Origin: CALAMC01 sp964459465
GTDB taxonomy: Bacteria > Zixibacteria > MSB-5A5 > GN15 > PGXB01
Length of the DNA stretch: 64,000 nucleotides
Assembly (NCBI GenBank): GCA_964459465.1
Contig: CAYWLR010000010.1
Coordinates: 1-64,000 of the forward strand
Direction: 5' to 3'
The translations under genes were made by a program, and so were the position numbers. The notes under the pieces were generated by a model. The model saw only the letters and a list, made by a program, of their open reading frames with translations, did not search any database and was not told where the DNA came from. Below, piece by piece: positions 16,863 through 24,046 of this stretch (positions are counted from its first letter, which is position 1; the number at the start of each line of letters is the position of its first letter).

Positions 16863-18867
16863 CTTGACAATTCGGGCAATTAAACTATTTTTCGAGATTA
16901 ATTTTTTGGAGAAGCGAGGTACCAAGTTGAGTATTTTGTATCAAAAGGCGTATCTTAAAACAGCTTTATTGTCATGTGTAATGGTCATGGTGCTGGCTCC
17001 GGTGATCGGGGCGGCCGATGTCAAGCAGGAAATCACAAACGTCCTGAACGCCGGGGATACGACTGCCGCGATCGATATGCTCAACCGGGAAATCGGTATC
17101 GACCCGAGTTTTGAAGCCAACTATTATTTACTGGGACAGATTTACCTGGAGCAAAACAGGTATGCCAAGGCCGAAGAGATACTTCAGGTGGCGCTGGACA
17201 AGAACAAGAAGTATTATGAAGGTATGTATCTATTAGGCAAGGTGAAACTAAGACTCAACAAGGTCGATGAAGCGGAGAAGCTTTTCCAGGAGGGTCTCAA
17301 GAAGGACCGTAAGATGCAGGCGCAGTTTCGCAACGGGCTCGGCCTGGTGTACATGGCGCAGGGCAAGTACAACGAGGCCGACACGGAATTTCGCAAGGCG
17401 ATCAGCGTCGACGACAAAAACGCCGAGTATTATTTGAATCTGGGTGATGCCAATTTTCAGAACAAGATATATCCTCTGGCCATCACTTCATATGAAGATG
17501 CTCTGGAGATTGATACGGCTTCGCTGGAGGTGTATTTTCGCTGGGCCGAAGCCTGTCTGGAGTTGAAAGATTATTCATGCGCGCTCGAGAAGCTTCAGAT
17601 CGTTTTGCAGAAGGATTCAACCCATGCCGATGCCTGGATGCGGGCCGGCGGTATATATTACAAGGCGGCCCGGTCGAGCCGTTCCACCGAAGAGGCCAAG
17701 CAGCGTTATCTGGAAACAATCGGTTCATATAAAAAGTATTTCGAGCTTTCCGGGGCGGCCCCGGACAGTACGACCGGGCGGGCGTATTATGAAGCCGGCA
17801 TGTCATACCTGATTCTGGGCGGATACGAAGAAGCGCTCCAGAATTTCCGCACCGTGCTGGCGATTCCGGTCGAACCGCGCGATATATATTTCTATTACGG
17901 GCGGATTTTCCAGGGTCTTGAAATGTATGATTCGGCGCTGGTGTATTTCACCAGGCACAATGATCTCGTCCGGGAGCAGGGGGCAGATTATAATTCTTCC
18001 ATCGATAATTCGGAAATATACCGTCGGATGGGCGAATGTTACGAAAGTCTCAAGGATAATTACAATACTATTGTTTATTACAAGAAATCTCTTGAATACG
18101 ATTCGACTCAAGTTCGTTTGTTGTATGGTGTGGCCGTTTCCTATACGCTGGTCGGTGATTATCGCAACGCCCTGATATATTATATGAAGCGGATCGCTCT
18201 GGGAGTGGATGATCGTCAGTGGTTCATTTACTACAACGCGGCGACCTCGGCGCTGTATCTTCTGGAAAGAGGCGGTCTGGCCGTGGACGAGGACGAAGAT
18301 CTGGGTATTGAGAGTAATCGCCGTAAGGCCGATCCGCTGGAAGGTGTCGATCTGGCCCGGCTGGCGGTGGAATATCTGGAAAAGATTAACGTTGAGTACT
18401 GGGCTTCGATCTGGGCCAATGAAAAGAATCAGGCGACGGCGATAAGGGCGCGCGGCATGCTGGCCTCGGTATACCTTTACCAGTTGAATGATTGTGCCAA
18501 CGGTGTCAGCTGGTATCAAAAGGTTCTGGAAATAGACCCGGAAAACTGCGATGCGCACAAGGCGCTCGGCTACGCCTATTTTGGCGGGATTTGCCCGACC
18601 AATAATACGAGGGCTCTCAATTCGCTTTTAAAGGCGCTGGAATGTTTCAAGAAGGCCGGCAAGGGGGAGGCGGAAAATACCGATCTGATTTTGTGGATAG
18701 CGCAGACTTATCATTTCCGCGCCCTCGAGAGGCGCCAGGGGGGAGACAAGTCGGGAGCCGCCGCCGACTTTGCCGCGGCCGACGAATGGTATCAGAAGAC
18801 GTTAAAGTACCAGCCGGGCAGCCAGGCGGCCAAAGAGGGTTACCAGCAGGTCAAATTCGAACATTAG
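16837..18867 (+). CDS. Tetratricopeptide-repeat protein of the TonB cluster
   Basis: The product has at least eight TPR units between about residues 65 and 660, for example NYYLLGQIYLEQNRYAKAE, GLGLVYMAQGKYNEADTEF and AYYEAGMSYLILGGYEEALQ. ATG 16837 has GGAGG at nine bases; an alternative TTG at 16927, after GAGG, would start directly at the hydrophobic signal segment (about 34-58 in the long form), which may be the true start. Either way it is exported or anchored in the inner membrane. Its place directly before exbB, exbD and tonB is common in FCB bacteria, where such TPR proteins accompany the motor; the exact role is not known. Confidence 0.75.
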   Translation: MKQKRKQNSLTIRAIKLFFEINFLEKRGTKLSILYQKAYLKTALLSCVMVMVLAPVIGAADVKQEITNVLNAGDTTAAIDMLNREIGIDPSFEANYYLLGQIYLEQNRYAKAEEILQVALDKNKKYYEGMYLLGKVKLRLNKVDEAEKLFQEGLKKDRKMQAQFRNGLGLVYMAQGKYNEADTEFRKAISVDDKNAEYYLNLGDANFQNKIYPLAITSYEDALEIDTASLEVYFRWAEACLELKDYSCALEKLQIVLQKDSTHADAWMRAGGIYYKAARSSRSTEEAKQRYLETIGSYKKYFELSGAAPDSTTGRAYYEAGMSYLILGGYEEALQNFRTVLAIPVEPRDIYFYYGRIFQGLEMYDSALVYFTRHNDLVREQGADYNSSIDNSEIYRRMGECYESLKDNYNTIVYYKKSLEYDSTQVRLLYGVAVSYTLVGDYRNALIYYMKRIALGVDDRQWFIYYNAATSALYLLERGGLAVDEDEDLGIESNRRKADPLEGVDLARLAVEYLEKINVEYWASIWANEKNQATAIRARGMLASVYLYQLNDCANGVSWYQKVLEIDPENCDAHKALGYAYFGGICPTNNTRALNSLLKALECFKKAGKGEAENTDLILWIAQTYHFRALERRQGGDKSGAAADFAAADEWYQKTLKYQPGSQAAKEGYQQVKFEH

Positions 18868-18895
18868 TATACTTTAATATATATTAGGAGAGTAC

Positions 18896-19816
18896 ATGGC
18901 CGGTAAGGAAGATAAAGACAAAGAGGTTCAAAAGACCTTTAATCCCGACGAGAGGTTCAAATACCTTGGATTCGAGATTCATCCCGGCAAAATCGGTAAT
19001 ATCTTCAAATCGGATTCCGAGCGTGAAAGTTGGGTGGAAAAAGTGCGACAGAAGCGCCAGACGGGCGTGCGGGTTCGTGAGCACAACACTCTGGAAGAAG
19101 CCCGTGTTACGTCGTTCGAACGAGTTATCCTGACGATCACTTCGGTTCTTCTGATTGTCTCGCTGTTTTTCCCGTGGTTTTCGGGGTTTCGCGAGTTTGA
19201 AGTGGAGACCGTTGCTCCGGCGGCGGCTCAACCGGTGACGGGTATGGCCGATTCGTTGATGACCGAAGGGATGAGTGATTCGACGCCGGCGGCGTCAATC
19301 GTGGCCGAGGAAACGGCTCAAGCGGCTCCCAAGAAAGACGAAGCCGGATTCACCTCTGTCATGGCAACGGCGAAACGCAAGGAAATCAGAAAAGAGTATG
19401 AATCGATTTCGGCGCTGGGTGCGTTGGGCATGCTGGGAAGTCATGGCGGTGATATATTTTCATCGGGGATCGTCCTGATAATAACCGCCATACTGATGCT
19501 TTTGTATATTTTGTTTTGTGTCGGTTATGCCGGGTACGCCCTTTATACCCTGTATGCCGCCAAGGGAAACGAAGATGTCTGGGCCCTGCAATTGAAAAAG
19601 ACGCTTCGTCTGGCCTGGATCCCGATTCTGATTTATGTCGTCTGTATAATTCTATCGATTATCGGGGCGGAATATTCTTTCGACACTTCGACCGCCGCGG
19701 TCAAGCAAATCGGAACAAGCTATGGGACGGGTGTCTATCTGGGCCTGCTGTCTTACGGCTTTTACGCTACCCTGGCCTGTTTTGCCCTGAACGGCGCCAA
19801 GGGAGTGGAGATTTAG
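18896..19816 (+). CDS. Inner-membrane protein between the TPR and exbB genes
   Basis: The 306-residue protein has a charged cytoplasmic N-terminus (about 1-75, with FKYLGFEIHPGKIGNIF), then a membrane span (VILTITSVLLIVSLFFPWF), a periplasmic stretch rich in Ala, Pro and Thr (about 105-150), and three more spans near 185-215, 240-262 and 278-298. The first half holds KRQTGVRVREH and the periplasmic part looks flexible. No family is recognised. The start at 18896 follows AGGAGAG. Position inside the cluster suggests an accessory of the ExbB-ExbD-TonB motor. Confidence 0.65.
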   Translation: MAGKEDKDKEVQKTFNPDERFKYLGFEIHPGKIGNIFKSDSERESWVEKVRQKRQTGVRVREHNTLEEARVTSFERVILTITSVLLIVSLFFPWFSGFREFEVETVAPAAAQPVTGMADSLMTEGMSDSTPAASIVAEETAQAAPKKDEAGFTSVMATAKRKEIRKEYESISALGALGMLGSHGGDIFSSGIVLIITAILMLLYILFCVGYAGYALYTLYAAKGNEDVWALQLKKTLRLAWIPILIYVVCIILSIIGAEYSFDTSTAAVKQIGTSYGTGVYLGLLSYGFYATLACFALNGAKGVEI

Positions 19817-19859
19817 GTTGGGAATAAACATAATTTAATAATTCGGAGGTTACTTAAAA

Positions 19860-20618
19860 GTGAAACAGTCATTATTCGTAACGGTCATCACCATACTCGC
19901 CTTCACGATTGGCTACATTGTTTGGGGCGTGATATTGAAGGCCCAGCCGGCCGGGACCATCGCCCACAGTGTTCATCAGGGTGGACCCCTGGTGGTGGTT
20001 CTTTTCGCCGTTTTGCTTATGCTTCTGGCTTTTGTGGCGGAGAGATTTATCTCATTGTATAAAGTGGCCAAGGGCAAAAGTTCGGTGCAGGTTTTTTTCA
20101 AGAACGTCATCCAGCTTTTGAATGCCGGTGATTTCGACGGCGCTTTGGCGGCCTGTGACAAGCAGCGCGGGACGACCGCCAACGTTCTTCGGGCCGGAAT
20201 CGAGCGTTACCGTCAGATAAAAGATGACAAATCGATCGACACCGAAAAGAGAATGGCCATGACGCAGGCGGCCATTGACGAAGCCAATGCTCTGGAAGGA
20301 CCGCTTCTGGAACGTAACCTGATTGCCATGTCGACAATCGCGTCGATCGCCACCATGATCGGTCTTCTGGGAACGACGATCGGTATGATCCGCGCTTTTG
20401 CCGCCACCGGTAATGTCGAAGGCGGCGTTATCGATGCGCAACAGCTGGCCGTCGGTATTTCCGAAGCGCTGGTCAATACCGCGGGCGGTTTGACGTCCGG
20501 TATTCTCGGAATCTTTTTCTATAACTTTTTTGTTAATAAGGTAGATGCTTTTAACTATACGACGGATGAGGCGACTTTCGAAGTTATCCAGCTTCTGAAA
20601 GAAAAAGAAGGCAAGTAA
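19860..20618 (+). CDS. exbB: Proton-driven motor protein ExbB/TolQ/MotA family
   Basis: The 252-residue protein has the MotA/TolQ/ExbB proton-channel domain: a first span (FVTVITILAFTIGYIVWGV), a second (LVVVLFAVLLMLLAFVAERFISLY), a cytoplasmic loop with AGIERYRQIK, and the hallmark pair of helices LSTIASIATMIGLLGTTIGMI and GISEALVNTAGGLTSGILGI. With ExbD it forms the proton-motive-force-driven stator that energises TonB. The start is GTG at 19860, with GGAGG nine bases upstream. Next gene follows after three bases. Confidence 0.92.
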   Translation: MKQSLFVTVITILAFTIGYIVWGVILKAQPAGTIAHSVHQGGPLVVVLFAVLLMLLAFVAERFISLYKVAKGKSSVQVFFKNVIQLLNAGDFDGALAACDKQRGTTANVLRAGIERYRQIKDDKSIDTEKRMAMTQAAIDEANALEGPLLERNLIAMSTIASIATMIGLLGTTIGMIRAFAATGNVEGGVIDAQQLAVGISEALVNTAGGLTSGILGIFFYNFFVNKVDAFNYTTDEATFEVIQLLKEKEGK

Positions 20619-20621
20619 GTT

Positions 20622-21119
20622 ATGTCAATCAAGAAAAAACGGCGTGTCGGGATCGTCATCGATATGACGCCGATGGTGGATATCGTTATCCTCCTGCTGA
20701 TTTTCTATATGACGACGACCAGCTTCAAGCCCCCGGAGGCCAAGTCGGTTACTCTGCCGCAGTCTCATTCCATGATAAAACTGCCCGATAAGGATATTAT
20801 CAATGTCACGGTGACCAAGAATGATTCCATTTTCGTGGATTTTCTCCAGAAGGAAGACGTCGTTATCGACGGCCAGGAGGTCAGAACGACCGTCCGCAAG
20901 TATGCCGAATGTGATACATATAATGTCGGGTCGGTAATTAACCGGGCCAGGGCGGTCAATTTCCGGGCCTTGATTGTGATCAAGGCCGACCGCAACGCCA
21001 GTTACGGGGTCATGGCCGACGTCATGGAAACCATGAGCAATGAAGAGATTACGAGGTTTCTGATTATTACCGAAAACGAAGCCGAAATCAAGGCTCGTGA
21101 AGAAGCCCGTGGGGCATAA
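20622..21119 (+). CDS. exbD: ExbD/TolR family stator protein (first copy)
   Basis: The 165-residue protein has a short basic tail (MSIKKKRRVGIVI), then the family motif DMTPMVDIVILLLIFYMTTT, in which the membrane Asp is the proton-carrying residue. The periplasmic domain (about 45-150) has the ExbD pattern ending in VIKADRNASYGVMADVMETM. It works with ExbB in TonB energisation. A second, different ExbD follows directly. Confidence 0.92.
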   Translation: MSIKKKRRVGIVIDMTPMVDIVILLLIFYMTTTSFKPPEAKSVTLPQSHSMIKLPDKDIINVTVTKNDSIFVDFLQKEDVVIDGQEVRTTVRKYAECDTYNVGSVINRARAVNFRALIVIKADRNASYGVMADVMETMSNEEITRFLIITENEAEIKAREEARGA

Positions 21120-21146
21120 GGTATGACTTTGAAAGGAGTGAAATAG

Positions 21147-21791
21147 ATGGCCGGTGCAGTTGTAGGCCCATCAGAAAAACCCGGTAAGGGCAAAGGCGGT
21201 CGGAGAAAGAAGAGGAGGATTCATATCCGTATCGATATGACGCCGATGGTCGATATCGTGATGCTTCTTCTCATATTCTATATGGTGACGACGGTTTTCT
21301 CCATGCCCCAGGCCATGGAAATCAACCTGCCTCCGAAAGATCAGACGGAACAGGTGGAAGTGAAAGAATCCAACTTGCTGACGATACGAATCGACGAAGG
21401 AAACCGGTTTTTCTGGAATGTCGGTAATCCTGCGGAGAATCTGCCTGAAATGATACCCAATCTAAATCCGCCATCGGACACTTTATACCGAGTGGATTCG
21501 GATTCACTTCGGACGGTTTTGAAAAACCTCAACTTCGAAAATCCCAAGCTGAATACATTGATTTTGATCAATCGCAAGGCTCGCTATGAGGCGATGGTGG
21601 ATATACTTGATGAAATCGACATTCTCGAACGGTCCTGGAATGATGCCAAGGCCCAGCAGTTGGGGAAGAAAGTCGAGGATTTGACGAAGGAAGAGAAGTT
21701 CTCCTATCGGTATGCCATGGGTGAGTGGGAAGATAAAGATGATCGCATAGTTGCCGCCGCCCTGGGAGCCGCGTCAGGAGGTGGAGAATAA
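21147..21791 (+). CDS. exbD: ExbD/TolR family stator protein (second copy)
   Basis: The 214-residue protein has a longer Lys/Gly-rich N-terminal tail (about 1-28), then RIDMTPMVDIVMLLLIFYMVTT with the membrane Asp. Its periplasmic domain is longer than in the first copy, with an inserted loop near residues 85-110 (NVGNPAENLPEMIPNL) and a charged C-terminal extension after VDILDEIDILERSW. The two copies differ enough to suggest separate roles in one heteromeric stator. Its stop overlaps the tonB start by one base (TAATG). Confidence 0.9.
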   Translation: MAGAVVGPSEKPGKGKGGRRKKRRIHIRIDMTPMVDIVMLLLIFYMVTTVFSMPQAMEINLPPKDQTEQVEVKESNLLTIRIDEGNRFFWNVGNPAENLPEMIPNLNPPSDTLYRVDSDSLRTVLKNLNFENPKLNTLILINRKARYEAMVDILDEIDILERSWNDAKAQQLGKKVEDLTKEEKFSYRYAMGEWEDKDDRIVAAALGAASGGGE

Positions 21792-22546
21792 TGGCAACTT
21801 CAGCCGGAATGCCCAATTCGCTCTATGGCGGATACGGCGCTTATGAACTCAAGGCCAAATATCAGCGTAATATGCTGATTGCGGTGGGTGCCATAATCGC
21901 ATTAGTCGCCGCGATAATACTGGGCATATTCGTGTACAGGCAATTGACAAAGGTTGAAACGATATACGTTCAACCGACCGTCATCAAAACGATTGCGGAT
22001 CTCGGCCCGCCGCCGACGGTGGCCAAAAAGCCGCCGCGGATGGATATAGCCGCTCCGCAGCAGGCGCGACCCAAGGTCGGGATACCCAAGCCGGTGGCTG
22101 ACGACGAGGTCCTTGACGACGAGGACGTTATGATCGCCAGCCGCGAAGAACTGGCCGACATCGTGACACCGGATATGTCGATGGTTGCCGGCGGAGGCGA
22201 CGATATCGTCATTGATATTCCCGATGAGGAATATATGCCGGCTCCGGGCGAATTTGTCCCGGTCGAAATTCAGGCCGAGATGATTGAAGAAGCGGTTCCC
22301 GAATATCCCCGGCAGGCCAAATTGGCCGGGATGGAAGCAGTCGTATGGGTTCAGGCGCTGGTTGACAAAAACGGCAACGTGCGTGAAGCCCGCGTTCTGA
22401 AATCCTCCGGGTCAAAAGCCGGTTTTGATGAAGCGGCGATTGCTGCGGCCAAGAAATGCAAATTCAAACCGGCCATTCAGAATGGTCGTCCGGTGCCGGT
22501 TTGGGTTTCGTTCTCGATTGAATTCGAGCTGACCGACACGAATTAG
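21791..22546 (+). CDS. tonB: Energy transducer TonB
   Basis: The 251-residue protein has a short cytoplasmic part, one membrane span at about 28-50 (MLIAVGAIIALVAAIILGIFVYRQL), a Pro/Asp-rich periplasmic spacer (about 70-155) and a C-terminal TonB domain (about 165-248) with VPEYPRQAKLAGMEAVVWVQALVDKNG and CKFKPAIQNGRPVPVWVSF. It carries energy from ExbB/ExbD to outer-membrane receptors. No TonB-dependent receptor gene is present in the window. The spacer is rich in Asp/Glu (DDEVLDDEDV), unlike the Lys-Pro spacers of enterobacterial TonB. Confidence 0.9.
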   Translation: MATSAGMPNSLYGGYGAYELKAKYQRNMLIAVGAIIALVAAIILGIFVYRQLTKVETIYVQPTVIKTIADLGPPPTVAKKPPRMDIAAPQQARPKVGIPKPVADDEVLDDEDVMIASREELADIVTPDMSMVAGGGDDIVIDIPDEEYMPAPGEFVPVEIQAEMIEEAVPEYPRQAKLAGMEAVVWVQALVDKNGNVREARVLKSSGSKAGFDEAAIAAAKKCKFKPAIQNGRPVPVWVSFSIEFELTDTN

Positions 22547-22570
22547 GTTTTTAGTATCTGTTAGGACGCA

Positions 22571-22600
22571 GGCATCCCGACCCTCGCGGGTTGGGATGCC
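22571..22600 (+). terminator. Hairpin downstream of tonB
   Basis: GGCATCCCGACCC pairs with GGGTTGGGATGCC (one G-U) around TCGC, 24 bases past the tonB stop. No T-run follows, so termination or mRNA 3'-end protection are both possible. Confidence 0.5.
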
Positions 22601-22815
22601 TATGTCGGGTGACTTAACATCCCTCACGTTTTTATCGCCGTATCTGTTTATCGCCTCATGCATTTTAATGACGCTCCGTTTTTAGTGCTACCATCGCCGA
22701 AGCGTTATTGGTTCTCCTCATTGCCGCCTGCGGATATTCCGGCTGTGAAGTCGGGATAGAATGACGAATAAAAAAATTGAGTCATAACCGGCGGATTTGA
22801 TGAAAGGAGAAATTT

Positions 22816-23331
22816 ATGTCGGGCCGAGTTGAAAAACAATTACCCGGCACCGCCTCATTCGGCAGGGGATGCCCCCACCGGATTTATCCTCTGCTGATTT
22901 CATTGATTTTCCTTATGGGAACCTCAAATGTCGTTAATGCCCTGGTCCCTTCGGGGTTTTATCTCGCGGATGAACCGGTTTTATCGACTTGCAGGAAAAT
23001 AAGTATCTCGTCGGATGCTAATTTTGCGGAGTCGGTATTCACGGTGGAAAGTGAACTGGATATCCGGCCCGGGCTGGTCTGGATGAGACAGCCGAGTTAT
23101 CCTGAAGAAGCCATGAGTATGGCGATCGAGGGTCGGGTTCTGCTTCATGTCCTGGTCGGGGAAACGGGGCGTGCAAAGGAGGTGAAAATAATCGAAGAAT
23201 TTCCGGATGGCGCCGGTTTCGGTCAGTGCTGTCTGGCCGCAGCCCAAAAGGCGGTTTATTCTCCCGGTATCAAGAATAATAAACCGGTTAAAGGCTGGGT
23301 GGAAGTTCCGATTGAATTTAAACTGCCTTGA
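22816..23331 (+). CDS. Second TonB-C-domain protein
   Basis: The ATG at 22816 follows AAAGGAGA. The 171-residue product has a hydrophobic segment at about 26-44 (YPLLISLIFLMGTSNVVNA), either a signal peptide or anchor, and a TonB-type C-terminal domain at about 95-171 (PSYPEEAMSMAIEGRVLLHVLVGETGRAKEV to PVKGWVEVPIEFKLP). It lacks a Pro-rich spacer, so it could not span the periplasm as TonB does. Two adjacent Cys (CC) in the helix of the domain are unusual. It may be a stand-alone domain that binds the same partners. It is separated from tonB by a 270-base gap. Confidence 0.7.
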   Translation: MSGRVEKQLPGTASFGRGCPHRIYPLLISLIFLMGTSNVVNALVPSGFYLADEPVLSTCRKISISSDANFAESVFTVESELDIRPGLVWMRQPSYPEEAMSMAIEGRVLLHVLVGETGRAKEVKIIEEFPDGAGFGQCCLAAAQKAVYSPGIKNNKPVKGWVEVPIEFKLP

Positions 23332-23638
23332 TCGATAATTAGAATACCTGCCACATAAAGTCTGAATCAAAGGCCCCTCAATTTGCCCGCTTATGGCGGC
23401 TGTAACGGTGACTCCGAGCGGACGGCTCATGGCTTTGGATTTGTCATGGCGACAGAACGCAAAAGGAGGCGGCTTTCCTGACGCAATCGTTATTCGGGCG
23501 CGATAGCGCTATCGAACTCAAAATGACCTGTCAGTGCCATATGGCGCCGGTTATGATTATTCCCGTCGTAATAGTTGCGGCCTTATTGATGAGTAATTCC
23601 TGGGCGTGACCGGGTGCTCTTAATCCTTTGCCGCACTG

Positions 23639-23667
23639 GCCCGGCGTCTCACGGCGCCGGGCTTTTT
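23639..23667 (+). terminator. Intrinsic terminator
   Basis: GCCCGGCG (23639-23646) pairs with CGCCGGGC (23655-23662) around eight bases and is followed by TTTTT. It isolates the zinc-ribbon/helicase promoter from upstream transcription. Confidence 0.75.
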
Positions 23668-23754
23668 ATATTTCAATATATTGTATGGCCTGTTACGGAT
23701 GCTTACGATATCTTGTAAGTGCCTAAAAATTATAGGCTTAATATAAAAAATCGC

Positions 23755-23783
23755 TTGACAACTGCACGAATGTGCAGTATTTT
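23755..23783 (+). promoter_or_regulatory. Promoter with palindromic operator in its spacer
   Basis: TTGACA (23755-23760), exactly 17 bases, then TATTTT (23778-23783). The spacer is filled by the palindrome ACTGCACgaatGTGCAGT (23761-23778), a 7-bp dyad around four bases. A protein bound there would block RNA polymerase. It drives the zinc-ribbon and helicase genes, whose first ATG lies about 40 bases further on. Confidence 0.65.
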
Positions 23784-23824
23784 GTTTTTGAGTCGATAAT
23801 AAATCATAAGAAAGGAGAGCCAAT

Positions 23825-24010
23825 ATGGAACCCATAAAGAATCTGACGATTTTTTCTGAAGCGCCGGTGGCGGTGTGTCTGTTCCGTGATAATCAAGTGT
23901 ATTATCCCGAGCAATCTTCGCCGGAATTTTGTCCGGATTGCGGGGCGAATCTGGTTCGTCTCGGCTATTGCATATCCTGTCCGTTGTGCGGTTTTGGCAG
24001 TTGCGGGTGA
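23825..24010 (+). CDS. Small zinc-ribbon protein
   Basis: The 61-residue product has AAAGGAGAG upstream of its ATG. The first half is hydrophobic-polar with no motif; the second has two Cys pairs in CPDCGANLVRLGYCISCPLCG and ends in SCG, giving CxxC-x9-CxxCxxC spacing. This resembles the C-terminal zinc ribbon of B12-dependent ribonucleotide reductases (NrdJ), here as a free-standing protein. The helicase gene starts 36 bases downstream under the same promoter, so the two probably act together or are induced together. The function is not known. Confidence 0.65.
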   Translation: MEPIKNLTIFSEAPVAVCLFRDNQVYYPEQSSPEFCPDCGANLVRLGYCISCPLCGFGSCG

Positions 24011-24046
24011 ATGGTCCGCAGGTCGGTATAGTAAACGGGAGGCTAT

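Larger units (their letters stand above)
23332..23824 (+). other. Gene-free interval with palindromes, terminator and promoter
   Basis: No firm gene is seen. It contains a perfect 14-base palindrome CGATAGCGCTATCG at 23501-23514, a second, GCCATATGGC, at 23535-23544, a terminator at 23639 and a promoter with operator at 23755. A 28-codon hydrophobic frame at 23523-23609 is not well supported. Confidence 0.5.

Noticed and set aside
23523..23609. 28-codon hydrophobic frame starting MTCQCHMAP
   Set aside because: No ribosome site at its ATG and only a non-standard start near the GGAGG further up; too short to support.
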